This document shows, piece after piece, positions 24,988 through 34,128 of a stretch of 35,109 nucleotides of DNA (position 1 is its first letter; the number at the start of each line of letters is the position of its first letter). This stretch comes from Deltaproteobacteria bacterium (GTDB lineage Bacteria; Desulfobacterota; Desulfuromonadia; Desulfuromonadales; JAAYDE01), in the NCBI GenBank assembly GCA_012729375.1, contig JAAYDE010000059.1, positions 1 through 35,109 on the forward strand, read 5' to 3'. Both the position numbers and the translations under genes were made by a program. Below the pieces are notes generated by a model. That model saw only the letters and a list, made by a program, of their open reading frames with translations, did not search any database and was not told where the DNA came from.

Positions 24988-27756
24988 TCAGGCGCGGGGC
25001 TGCCTGGGAGTCCCCTGGGCCAAGGGCAGACGGACGATGAAGCGGGTCCACGCCCCTTCTTCCGACTCGACCAGCATCTCGCCAAGATGGCGCTGGACGA
25101 TGATGTGAAAAGAGACGGAAAGGCCCAGGCCGGTTCCTTCCCCGATCTTTTTGGTGGTGAAAAAGGGGTCGAAGATCTTTTTGCGGATCCCCGGCGCGAT
25201 GCCGGTGCCGTTGTCTTCCACCTCGACGACGGCCCAGCCGTCTTTCCGATAGGTGCGCAGGCGGATGACCGGTGCCTCCCGTTGCGCCTGGCGGAGGCTC
25301 TGGGCGCTGTTGCGCAGCAGATTGAGGAAGACCTGTTCCAGTTCCGAGGCGACACAGGGAACCTGATCCCTCAGAGCGAAATCGGCCTCGATACGGATGT
25401 TGCGGAAATCGTATTTCTTTTTCAGATCGTAGTCGGTTGCCGCCAGCTCGATGGTTTTTTCGAGGAGATAATTGATGTCGTGGGGGCTGCAGCAGGTTTC
25501 GGGCTTGCGGGCGAATTCGAGCATGGTGGCGACCAGGGCCGCTGAGCGGAGGACCGCCTCACGGACCGCTTCCAGGGAGCGGAAGACGTTGCGTTCCTCC
25601 AGATAGCGGTTGAGCCCGGCGAAGGAGATTTGGCACTCCGCCGCCGCCTGCAGGTTGCCGGGGATCGGCTCGCGGGTGCGGCGCAGGACGTTCTGCACCC
25701 CCTGGGAGATGATGCCCAGGGGATTGTTGATCTCGTGGGCCATGCCCGCGGCCAGCACGCCCAGGGACATCACTTTCTCGTTCTGGATCAGGAAATCCTG
25801 CATCTGCTTCTTTTCGGTGATGTCCTGGGCGAAGGTCATGATCCGCTCCATACCATGGAGGGTCACCTTGCGGATGGTCTTGGCGACCCAGATCGTTTCC
25901 CCTTTGCGATTCCGGTCGCGGATCTCGGCATGGACCACCTCCCCAGCACGGAGCTGTCCCAGAAGGCGCCGTTCCTGGTCTTCGTCTCCCGCTTCCCGGA
26001 AGGTGCAGAAATGCGTGGGTCTGAAACCCTTGATCGCGCCGCCGCTGAAACCGTAGAGATCGAGGAAGGCCTGGTTGGCCTCGATGAAGGAGAAGTCATC
26101 CCAGTCCTGGATGGACAGGCCCAGGGGCGTGGCGTCGAAAAGGGCATGGTAGAGGGCTTCGGAGGCCTGCAGCTGTTGTTCCGCCTGTTTGCGGGCGGTG
26201 ATCAATTCGGTGTAGATGACGATGCCGCCGACATCGCCGTCGGCGCGGTACCAGGGGCGGCACTCCCATCGGGTCCACTCCACGGAGCCGTCACCGCGAA
26301 GGTAGGAATCTTCCTCGGCGCTCAGAATCTCTCCGGCCAGGGCCCGTTGATGAACGTCCCGCCATTTCCGCGGGATATCGGGTAAGACCTCGTAGTGATG
26401 TCTGCCGATGATGTCGGCATCCTTGACGTGGTATTCGTCGAGGTAGCGCTGGCTGACGTAGATATAGCGCAGATCCCGGTCATGGACGGCGATGGCGCTG
26501 CGGCTGTGTTCGATGACGTAGCGCATTAGCTCGTGGGAGTGGGCCAACTCCCGCTCGGCCTTTTTACGCTCGGAAATATCCCGCCAGAAGGCGACGAGTT
26601 TGCCGCCGTCCAGGGCGATGAAGCGCACCGAAACCTCCACGTCGATAAGGCTTCCGTCTTTGCGGCGGTAGCGGTGTTCGAAAAAAGCCGAACCCTTTTC
26701 GATGATCCTTTGGTTCCATTTGGCTGTCACCGAGGGGTCCGGAACCGCCTTGAGACGGGTGACGTTCATGCCCGGGAGCTCGTCCTGGGCATAGCCGGTC
26801 ATGGCGCAAAAGGCCTGGTTGGCTTCCTGGATGGTGCCGTCGGGGTCGAGGACCAGGAAGCCGTCCAGATTGGTCGCCAGGATCGTCTGCAGATAACGCT
26901 CCTTATCGGCCAGGGCGTCCAGGGAGCGCTTATGTTCGGTGATGTCCATGGAGATGCCGAGGAGATAGGCCGGCTCCCCCCGTTCGTCGCAGACCGGCAC
27001 CTTTTTGGTGTACAGGATGCGCTCTCCCCTGTTTTTGGTCAGCAGCTTCTCCTCGGGGATGTCGACGACCCTTTTCCCCCTCAGTACCTCCCGGTCCTTT
27101 TCGACAAAGAAGTCGGCCTGTTCCCTGGGGAAGAAGTCGTAGTCGTTTCTGCCGAAGAGCTCCTCGCGGGAATGTCCCAGAAGCTCCTCCCCGGCCCGGT
27201 TGAAACGCACGAAGCGGAGGTCTTTGGCGTCCTTGATGAAGACCATGGTGGGGATGTTTTCGAAGATGGAGGTCAAAAAGGCGTTGGCCTGGCGCAGTTC
27301 CTCCTCGGCCTGTTTGTGCCTGGTGATGTCGTCCGCCGTCAAAACGGCCCACCGGCGGCGGTCCAAAAGCAAGGGGCTGATCTTGTATTTGATCCACAGG
27401 GCCGGAAAGCCCGGGTCGCGATTCAGGGGGAGTTCCCCCTCGCAACAGGGGGAGTCTTCCGGTCCGGCGAGGATCGCGCTTATGGTCTGAAAGAGGGGGC
27501 ATTGGGAACAGGCGGGGGCGTGGCCGCAGCCCCGCGGGTCGTCATGGCGGTTGGCGCAGGCGAGGAACTCCCCGCAAGTGGGGTGCTCCACGGCGGCCGC
27601 CCGCGGGCCGAAGAATGTTTCCGCCTGGGGATTGGCGTAATCAACCCGCGCCCTGTCGTTGAAGATCACCATCCCCAGCGGCGCGGCGTCGATGACCAGG
27701 CGCATTCCTTCGTGGGCATCCGACACAAAGCGCCGGCTGCAGTCCGTTCCTTTCAT
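24988..27756 (-). CDS. Kinase D: five-PAS histidine kinase
   Basis: This is a 922-residue soluble kinase. PAS1 (20-145) carries Cys61, 67, 77, 83 and 86 with the same spacing as hybrid kinase 2 (C-x5-C-x9-C-x5-C-x2-C) and then [10 protein letters not shown]. Four further PAS domains follow: 161-275 ([13 protein letters not shown]), 286-397, 409-521 and the SIQD module 532-650 (PTHFCTF). The transmitter has [11 protein letters not shown] (His674), [20 protein letters not shown] and an HATPase with [16 protein letters not shown] and GEGTGLGLS. The ATG at 27756 is preferred, with a ggggg element upstream and PAS homology beginning soon after; ATG 27789 has no Shine-Dalgarno. The DNA encoding the H-box is identical over 77 bases to that of kinase E. 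Confidence 0.92.
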   Translation of the reverse strand: MKGTDCSRRFVSDAHEGMRLVIDAAPLGMVIFNDRARVDYANPQAETFFGPRAAAVEHPTCGEFLACANRHDDPRGCGHAPACSQCPLFQTISAILAGPEDSPCCEGELPLNRDPGFPALWIKYKISPLLLDRRRWAVLTADDITRHKQAEEELRQANAFLTSIFENIPTMVFIKDAKDLRFVRFNRAGEELLGHSREELFGRNDYDFFPREQADFFVEKDREVLRGKRVVDIPEEKLLTKNRGERILYTKKVPVCDERGEPAYLLGISMDITEHKRSLDALADKERYLQTILATNLDGFLVLDPDGTIQEANQAFCAMTGYAQDELPGMNVTRLKAVPDPSVTAKWNQRIIEKGSAFFEHRYRRKDGSLIDVEVSVRFIALDGGKLVAFWRDISERKKAERELAHSHELMRYVIEHSRSAIAVHDRDLRYIYVSQRYLDEYHVKDADIIGRHHYEVLPDIPRKWRDVHQRALAGEILSAEEDSYLRGDGSVEWTRWECRPWYRADGDVGGIVIYTELITARKQAEQQLQASEALYHALFDATPLGLSIQDWDDFSFIEANQAFLDLYGFSGGAIKGFRPTHFCTFREAGDEDQERRLLGQLRAGEVVHAEIRDRNRKGETIWVAKTIRKVTLHGMERIMTFAQDITEKKQMQDFLIQNEKVMSLGVLAAGMAHEINNPLGIISQGVQNVLRRTREPIPGNLQAAAECQISFAGLNRYLEERNVFRSLEAVREAVLRSAALVATMLEFARKPETCCSPHDINYLLEKTIELAATDYDLKKKYDFRNIRIEADFALRDQVPCVASELEQVFLNLLRNSAQSLRQAQREAPVIRLRTYRKDGWAVVEVEDNGTGIAPGIRKKIFDPFFTTKKIGEGTGLGLSVSFHIIVQRHLGEMLVESEEGAWTRFIVRLPLAQGTPRQPRA
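25670..25746. repeat. H-box DNA repeat, copy in kinase D
   Basis: This copy is identical over all 77 bases to the copy in kinase E at 28629-28705, with no synonymous differences. Confidence 0.9.
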
Positions 27757-27869
27757 GAAAACCCCCTGAAACTCGGTAGCAGGTTGCATCTTCGGGCTGA
27801 CCCGACAGTTGTTCTTTCCAAGGATCCGGGGTGGATTGTCGGCCTTTTGGGTCTTTTCCTCCCCCGTAT

Positions 27870-27900
27870 CCCCGGTTTTTATGCCGGGCTAAAAACGGGG
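27870..27900. other. Overlapping inverted repeats between kinases E and D
   Basis: An outer stem (27870-27880 with 27891-27900, one bulge) and an inner one (cccgg 27871-27875 with ccggg 27884-27888) share bases, so only one can form. They lie in the 205-base gap between kinase E and kinase D. No T run follows on the transcribed strand, so it is not a standard terminator. Confidence 0.35.
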
Positions 27901-27961
27901 ACCGGCCCCTTTTCTGTCAACAAACGCCCCCGCCTTGAGGCCGGGAAGGCAAACGGCGGCC

Positions 27962-30871
27962 TCAGGCCTTTCCCGGGTTGAGGGGCAAGCGGAGGATGAA
28001 GCGGGTCCAGGCTCCTTCTTCCGATTCGACGAGTATCTCGCCGCGATGGCGCTGGACGAGGATGTGAAAACAGATGGAGAGGCCCAAGCCGGTTCCCTCG
28101 CCGATCTCCTTGGTGGTGAAAAAGGGATCGAAGATCTTCTGGCGGATCGCCTCGGCAATGCCGGTGCCGTTGTCCTCCACCTCGATCACCGCCCAATCCC
28201 CTTCCTGGCGGGTGCGCAGGCGGATGGCCGGATCTTCCCGCCGGGCCTGACGAAGGCTCTGGGCGCTGTTGCGCAACAGGTTGAGGAAAACCTGTTCCAG
28301 TTCCGCGGCCACGCAGGGAACCTCCTTTTCCAGGGCGAAATCGGTGACGATGGGGATGTGGCGGAAATCGTATTTCTTTTTCAGATCGTAATCGGTTCCC
28401 GCCAGTTCGACGGTTTTCAGCAACAGCTGGTTGATGTCGTGAGGGCTGGGACTGGTGTCGGGCTTGCGGGCGAATTCGAGCATGTTGGCGACAATGGCGG
28501 CGGAACGCGCCACGGCTTCCTGGACGGCCTCCAGGGAACGGAAGATATTGCGCTCCTGCAGATAGCGGCCGAGATTTTCAAAGGAGATGCCGCAGCGTGC
28601 CGCCGCCTGAAGGTTGGCGTCCAGAGGTTCGCGGGTGCGGCGCAGGACGTTCTGCACCCCCTGGGAGATGATGCCCAGGGGATTGTTGATCTCGTGGGCC
28701 ATGCCGGCGGCGAGCACGCCCAGGGACATCACCTTTTCGGCCTGGATCATGAAATCTTCCATCACTTTCTTTTCCGTGATGTCGTGGGCGATGGCGCCGA
28801 TGGAGCGCAGCCCCCGCTCGCCGTCGTGCAAGGGAAAGAGGGTGGTGATGTAATACCGTTTTCCGGACTCGGTCTGGATGCCGTCTTCCACCGTCAACGC
28901 GGTCGTTCTGTTTTTCATCAGAGAAAGCCGTTGCTGAAAGTTTTCGGCGACATGGGGGGGGAGAAGGCTGGCGAAGGTGCGGCCGATGATCTCGCCGGGC
29001 AGCAGTCCGACCACTTCGCAAAGGGTCCGGTTGGCCATCAGGTAGCGTCCCTCGCCGTCGATCTCGCTGATCAACAAGGGGCTGTGGTCGAGGATCGACT
29101 GCAGCCGCTGGGAGGTGGTGCGCAGCTCCGCCTCGGCTTGCTTGCGCCGGGTGATGTCGCGGCAGAAACAGACAAGCCGGCCGCCGTCCATGTCGAGATG
29201 GCGCGTCGACACCTCGACGTCGAAGAGGGAGCCGTCCTTGCGGCGGTGGCGGGTTTCAAAGATCTCGCCGCCGTTGTGGATGATGCGCCGGACGCGCTCT
29301 TGAGTGGCGGCGGGGTCTTCGATGGCGTCGACATCATTGATGGTCATGCCGAGGATCTGCCGGCGGGTGTAACCGGACATGGCGCAATAGGCTTCGTTGA
29401 CCTCGACGAATCTTTTTTCGGCGTCAATGACCCAGAAGCCGTCCAGGCTGGTTTGCAGAATCGTCTGCAGGTATTGTTCTTTTCTTTGGACCTCTTCGAG
29501 AGCGTTCTTTTGCTGGGTGATATCGACACGGGAGCCGAGGACGCGCACCGGCCTTCCTTCTCTGTCGCGAAAAATGGCGCCCTGGATCAGCATCCAGCGG
29601 TAGTCGCCCTTGGGACCCAGAAAGCGAACCTCGAACTGGTAGTCGTCCTTCCCGGAGACAAGGGCTTCCTGAGCGATCTTCAGGGCCGCGGGGAGATCCT
29701 CGGGGTGAACCCGTTTTTTCCATTCTTCGAGGCTTTCCTCGGCAATTTTCTCGCCATCCTTTAACCGCCTTTCCCCGCCGGCGGGATAGGAAATCCTGGC
29801 GGCGCCGACATTCACTTCCCACAGGCCGACCTGGCCGCTTTCGCTGGCTCTTTCCAGAAGGCCGATGGTGGCCTGGAGTTCCTCTTCGGCCCGGCGCAGA
29901 TGGGCAACGGTGGAACGCAGGCGCAGATTGGCCCGGTGAAGGGCCAGTCCGTGCCAGGCGGCAAAGAGGGCCACCGCCGCCGCCAGGAGCGCGACCATGG
30001 CCCAGAAAACCCGCTGCGGGGTCCAATAGGACGGCGGCTCACCGTACCATTTCAGGTAGTCGGCGAGGTATTTTTGTGATCCGACATATTCCCGAAGGGC
30101 GCCGTTGATCCGGTCCCGCAGGGCGTCGGCGCCGCGGCGCAGAAGAAAGGTGCGCTGCAGCTCCAGCAGCGGCCCGCCGGCGACCTTGATCCTGTTTTCC
30201 AGGCCGATGGCATGCAGCTTTTTGCGCAGAACCGGTTCGGGGAAGACAAAGGCGTCCACCTCCCCGGCCAGCAGCTGGATCAGGGCCGTATCCACGTTGG
30301 CGCTGACGACGAGGGGAATATCGGCAATGCCGCTCAGCGTCCGTTCCGCTCCGCCGCCTCTCAACACGGCGGTCTTGTGCCCTTTGAGGGTTTCCACCCC
30401 GTCGATGGTGGCGGTGCTTCTCCTGACGAAGATGGATACCGGCACCGTCTCGACGACATCGGAGAAAAGGAAAGCGCCGTTGATGCCGGGGGTGACGCCG
30501 AAGGCGGGGACGAAATCGGCTTGTCCGCTGCGTACCGCCGCCATGGCCTCCGCCCAGTTGTCCACCGGCAGGTAAGTGGCCTGAAAGCCGCATCGGGAAG
30601 AGACCTCCCCGAGGATGTCGATGGCGAAACCGGTGGGTTTTCCGTCGCCCCCGACCAGGTAGAGAGGAGGAAAATCCCGCAACACCGCCGCCCGGTAGGT
30701 TTCAGGGGCATTCGGAGTGGCCGGCGGCTGGGGCGCGGTATGGGCCGGCGTCCCGTGGGCGAGGAGCGCCAGGGCGAGCAGAAGAGCCAGCGGGCCGCGG
30801 GAGAGGATTCCTCTGGCCCAGGCGATGAGGCGTTCCGGGGCCGATTTGACGACGAAGATTGCAGGCGACAC
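27962..30871 (-). CDS. Kinase E: SBP_bac_3 sensor, three PAS, histidine kinase
   Basis: This is a membrane kinase of about 969 residues. A hydrophobic signal segment (about 26-45, [18 protein letters not shown]) precedes a periplasmic family-3 solute-binding domain (58-276; [33 protein letters not shown]). A membrane helix lies at 287-307. PAS domains are at 335-452 (RVHPEDLP), 462-573 and 584-700. The transmitter has [11 protein letters not shown] (His726). The last PAS is not the SIQD module of A-D, although the transmitter is the same type. The start is uncertain: the frame is open to an ATG at 30949, but that overlaps the conserved end of kinase F and gives an unusually long leader. I therefore chose the GTG at 30871, 12 bases after the kinase F stop. 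Confidence 0.85.
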   Translation of the reverse strand: MSPAIFVVKSAPERLIAWARGILSRGPLALLLALALLAHGTPAHTAPQPPATPNAPETYRAAVLRDFPPLYLVGGDGKPTGFAIDILGEVSSRCGFQATYLPVDNWAEAMAAVRSGQADFVPAFGVTPGINGAFLFSDVVETVPVSIFVRRSTATIDGVETLKGHKTAVLRGGGAERTLSGIADIPLVVSANVDTALIQLLAGEVDAFVFPEPVLRKKLHAIGLENRIKVAGGPLLELQRTFLLRRGADALRDRINGALREYVGSQKYLADYLKWYGEPPSYWTPQRVFWAMVALLAAAVALFAAWHGLALHRANLRLRSTVAHLRRAEEELQATIGLLERASESGQVGLWEVNVGAARISYPAGGERRLKDGEKIAEESLEEWKKRVHPEDLPAALKIAQEALVSGKDDYQFEVRFLGPKGDYRWMLIQGAIFRDREGRPVRVLGSRVDITQQKNALEEVQRKEQYLQTILQTSLDGFWVIDAEKRFVEVNEAYCAMSGYTRRQILGMTINDVDAIEDPAATQERVRRIIHNGGEIFETRHRRKDGSLFDVEVSTRHLDMDGGRLVCFCRDITRRKQAEAELRTTSQRLQSILDHSPLLISEIDGEGRYLMANRTLCEVVGLLPGEIIGRTFASLLPPHVAENFQQRLSLMKNRTTALTVEDGIQTESGKRYYITTLFPLHDGERGLRSIGAIAHDITEKKVMEDFMIQAEKVMSLGVLAAGMAHEINNPLGIISQGVQNVLRRTREPLDANLQAAARCGISFENLGRYLQERNIFRSLEAVQEAVARSAAIVANMLEFARKPDTSPSPHDINQLLLKTVELAGTDYDLKKKYDFRHIPIVTDFALEKEVPCVAAELEQVFLNLLRNSAQSLRQARREDPAIRLRTRQEGDWAVIEVEDNGTGIAEAIRQKIFDPFFTTKEIGEGTGLGLSICFHILVQRHRGEILVESEEGAWTRFILRLPLNPGKA
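28629..28705. repeat. H-box DNA repeat, copy in kinase E
   Basis: This is an exact 77-base match to the segment in kinase D, about 3 kb away in direct orientation. Confidence 0.9.
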
Positions 30872-30882
30872 GTTCTGGGCAC

Positions 30883-33800
30883 CTATTCGCTGGAGGTTGT
30901 GTCCGGTTTTGGCCTGACCATGGGCAAACGGATGATGAAACGGGTCCATGCCCCTTCTGCCGACTCGACCAGCATCTCGCCCTGGTGGCGCTGGACGATG
31001 ATGTGGAAGGAGACGGCCAGCCCGAGACCGGTCCCCTCCCCCACCTGCTTGGTGGTGAAGAAGGGATCGAAGATATGCTTGCGTAACGCCGGGGCGATGC
31101 CGCTGCCGTTATCCTCCACCTCGATGACCGCCCATCGGTTCTCGGCGCGGGTCCGCAAGCGGATGACGGGATTCTCCCGTTGGATCTCGGTGAGACTCTG
31201 GGCGCTGTTGCGCAGCAGGTTGAGGAAGACCTGTTCCAGCTCTGTGGCCAGGCAGGGAACCGGTTCTTTCAGAGTATAATCGGTGACGATGCGGATATTG
31301 CGGAAATCGTATTTTTTCTTGAGATCATAGTCGGTTGCCGCCAGCTGTACGGTCTTGTCGAGAATCTGGCCGATGTCGTGGGGAGCGGCCGAGACATCGG
31401 TTTTGCGGCTGAATTCGAGGAGGTTGGCGACAATGAGCGCGGAGCGCGCCACGGCGTCCTGGATGGCGGCCAGGGAGCGGAAGACATTGCGCTCGTCAAG
31501 ATAGTTTTTGAGGCCATCAAAGGGAACCCCGTGCTTTTTTGCCGCCGCCAGGTTGGCCGGAAGGGACTCGCTGGTGCGCCGCAAAATGTTCTGCACCCCC
31601 TGGGAGATGATGCCCAGGGGATTATTGATCTCGTGGGCCATGCCGGCGGCCATCACGCCCAGGGAGATAACCTTCTCCGACTGGATCAAAAACTCCTGCA
31701 TTTTTTTCTTTTCGGTGACGTCGCGGGCGACACCGACGTAGCTGCTCACCTCGCCGGCCTCGTTGCGCAGGGGCGAACCGCTGGAAGTGTGCCAGAGCCA
31801 GGTGCCGTCCTGGTGGCGGATGCGGTATTCGACGCTTTTCTGCTTTTCGGGAAAGGCCAAAACCTGGCGGAAAAATTCGACGCACAAAGGGACATCCTCC
31901 GGGTGGACATAATCCCGGAAGGAGCGGCCCACGGCCTTATCGGCAGGCTCGCCGAGCATGGCCAGCCAGTTGGGAGAGACATAGGTGAAGAAGCCGTTGG
32001 GGGTCAGGGAGAAGATGATGTCGTTAACGTTTTCGACCAGGGAACGGAACCGGTGCTCGCTCTCCCGCAGCGCCTCCTCCACCCGCTTGCGCTCGGTGAT
32101 GTCCTGGTTGACTCCGTAGGTGCCGATGGTCTGGCCCCGGGCGTCCTTGATCACGGAAAAACGGACCGAGATATGGCCGATGGTGCCGTCGGCCTTCAGG
32201 CAGCGGTGCTCCAGCTGACGGTGGAGCAGGGGATCGGCGGTTTCCTTGGCGGCGCGGACCTCTTCGGCGACCACTCTCCGGTCCTCGGGGTGGACGAAGC
32301 GCTCCGCGTATGCCGCGGAGGAGAGGGTGTAGCCGCCGACCTCCTTGACACTGGTGCCGAAAATGGAATAGAAGCGGTCGTTGAAAAGAAAGATGTCGTC
32401 GATGGCGTCGTATTCCCAGTGGCCGAGGCGGGCCATGTCCATGGCCTCGGCCAGTTGCGCCTCGCTTTTGCGCAGGTCTTCGGTGCGCAGGGCGACCTGA
32501 TCCTCCAGGGTTTCGTTCATGCGGCGGATGTCGTTGAATTGTTGTGTCAGCAGGGCGGCCATCTCCCGGAAATGGCTGATCAGGCTGCGGGTTTCGTGGA
32601 TGATGCTGTCGGGCCAGGCGATGGCATCGCCGGAAGCCAGCTTGGCGGGGAGATCCTCGGTGATGCCGGTGAGCATGCGGGAGGTGGCCATGATCCGCCG
32701 GCTGAGGAATTCGGCCAGCGCCAGGATGACGAAGAAAAGGCAGAAGATCAGGGAAAACTGCCGGGTATAACGGTCGAAAAGGGTTTTTTGAAAGGGCGCC
32801 ACCGGCTGTTCGAGAACCAGCTTCCATTCCGAAAGGTTGCCGATGACCCTTTCATAACAGTAATGGGTCTTGCCCCACAGATCCCAGGGAAGAACGCCTG
32901 CCGGGGTTTCGGGAATGTGGCGGAAGATCCCTTCCGCGAGTTGCGTGCGCTTGCCGGCGCAGAAGGCGTAGGTGTCCAGGGGCTTGAGGTTTTGGCGGTT
33001 GGTGTGAATGACCCGGCCGTTTTTGTCCACCAGGGTGTAGTGGCTGTCCCTTTGCTCGGTGCCCCTCTCCAGAAGCTGCCCCAAGCGCTCCAGGTTGAGG
33101 ACCCCGGCCATCGCGCCGCCGTAGGCGCCGTCCCGGAGCACCGGCGCCAGCATGATGGCGACGGGGGCGGAACGGCCGAAGCGGGAGGGCAGAACTTCCG
33201 ACAGCATCGGCTGCAGGTGCTGCCGAAGGGTCTGCCGGTAGGCCCGGTCGGCAAAGCTTTTGCCGACATTGGGGCGGCCCAATTCATCCACGGGAGGCGA
33301 GAAAGCGGTGACGATCCCGGCGGCGTTCTGCAGGCCGAGGCGCAGAAAATTGGGGGTCATGGCCCGGACCTGATCGAGGCCGGTCTGCAGCTGTTCCAGG
33401 GGGAGGGTTTGCGCCATTTCGGCGAGATGGGCGACGTTGAGTTTTCTTTCTTCCACCCAGTTGGCGAGGTTTTCGGCGATCTGTTCGCCTTCCCGGGACA
33501 ATCCCTGGCGGATGTGCCTGTCGGTATCGTCCATGTCGTTGCGGCTGCTGACGGCGAGGATGATGAAGGCCGTGCTCAGAGTGAAGAGGGCCAGCAGGTT
33601 GGTGATGATCTCCTGAAAGGTGAGGGTGGACGATGGGTTGCGGCGCAACGCGTAGAGGGTGAAGAGGAGCCTCGCCAGCATGGCGTTGGCGATGCCGTTG
33701 AGGGCGTTTTTGGTGAGCACGAAGTAGGTGTCGCTGGCGGCGAAACCGCCGAGGAAATGGTAGCAGAGGTAACCCAGAGGGAGGCCCGCGACCACCCAGT

Positions 33801-34128
33801 AGAGGGCGTCGGCGGCGAGCAGGCTGAAACGGCGGCGGTGGAGGAGATAGCCGGTGACGGCGACCTCCAGCACCATGAGGATCATGGCCCAGGGGTGCTG
33901 CCAGCGGAGGAAAATGGCGGCGGCGATAGGGAGGCCGGCGGCGACCCCTTTCCCCCAGCCGAAGATCTGCAGGGCGAGCATGGTGAAGATGCTGCCGAAG
34001 ACCAGTTCCCCGTTGAGGATGCCGATGGTCAGATAGTTGGCGGCGATGCCGATGCCAACCAGCAGGAAAAAGATCCACAGGGGCCGGGGGTTGGCGGCTG
34101 CGGGCGCTGGCGACGATGGGAAGGTCAT
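30883..34128 (-). CDS. Kinase F: multi-pass membrane and dCache sensor, two PAS, histidine kinase
   Basis: This protein has 1081 residues. About six hydrophobic helices occupy residues 16-195, an integral-membrane sensor of the MASE kind that I cannot assign further. An extracytoplasmic region (200-455) reads as dCache (KSFADRAYRQTL, APVLRDGAYGGAMAGV, LVDKNGRVIHTN), closed by a helix at 457-477. A HAMP-like/coiled region (480-560) leads to PAS1 (560-680) and PAS2 (690-805). The transmitter has [11 protein letters not shown] (His832), [16 protein letters not shown] and an HATPase with EDNGSGIAPALRKHIF and GEGTGLGLA. The ATG at 34128 is clear: gggag lies just upstream, and the ATG overlaps the kinase G stop as ATGA. 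A longer open frame reaching 34431 is an out-of-frame shadow of kinase G. Confidence 0.92.
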   Translation of the reverse strand: MTFPSSPAPAAANPRPLWIFFLLVGIGIAANYLTIGILNGELVFGSIFTMLALQIFGWGKGVAAGLPIAAAIFLRWQHPWAMILMVLEVAVTGYLLHRRRFSLLAADALYWVVAGLPLGYLCYHFLGGFAASDTYFVLTKNALNGIANAMLARLLFTLYALRRNPSSTLTFQEIITNLLALFTLSTAFIILAVSSRNDMDDTDRHIRQGLSREGEQIAENLANWVEERKLNVAHLAEMAQTLPLEQLQTGLDQVRAMTPNFLRLGLQNAAGIVTAFSPPVDELGRPNVGKSFADRAYRQTLRQHLQPMLSEVLPSRFGRSAPVAIMLAPVLRDGAYGGAMAGVLNLERLGQLLERGTEQRDSHYTLVDKNGRVIHTNRQNLKPLDTYAFCAGKRTQLAEGIFRHIPETPAGVLPWDLWGKTHYCYERVIGNLSEWKLVLEQPVAPFQKTLFDRYTRQFSLIFCLFFVILALAEFLSRRIMATSRMLTGITEDLPAKLASGDAIAWPDSIIHETRSLISHFREMAALLTQQFNDIRRMNETLEDQVALRTEDLRKSEAQLAEAMDMARLGHWEYDAIDDIFLFNDRFYSIFGTSVKEVGGYTLSSAAYAERFVHPEDRRVVAEEVRAAKETADPLLHRQLEHRCLKADGTIGHISVRFSVIKDARGQTIGTYGVNQDITERKRVEEALRESEHRFRSLVENVNDIIFSLTPNGFFTYVSPNWLAMLGEPADKAVGRSFRDYVHPEDVPLCVEFFRQVLAFPEKQKSVEYRIRHQDGTWLWHTSSGSPLRNEAGEVSSYVGVARDVTEKKKMQEFLIQSEKVISLGVMAAGMAHEINNPLGIISQGVQNILRRTSESLPANLAAAKKHGVPFDGLKNYLDERNVFRSLAAIQDAVARSALIVANLLEFSRKTDVSAAPHDIGQILDKTVQLAATDYDLKKKYDFRNIRIVTDYTLKEPVPCLATELEQVFLNLLRNSAQSLTEIQRENPVIRLRTRAENRWAVIEVEDNGSGIAPALRKHIFDPFFTTKQVGEGTGLGLAVSFHIIVQRHQGEMLVESAEGAWTRFIIRLPMVRPKPDTTSSE

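Noticed and set aside
30872..30949. Start of kinase E at ATG 30949
   Set aside because: It would overlap the conserved C-terminal end of kinase F by 67 bases and place the signal peptide some 50 residues in.
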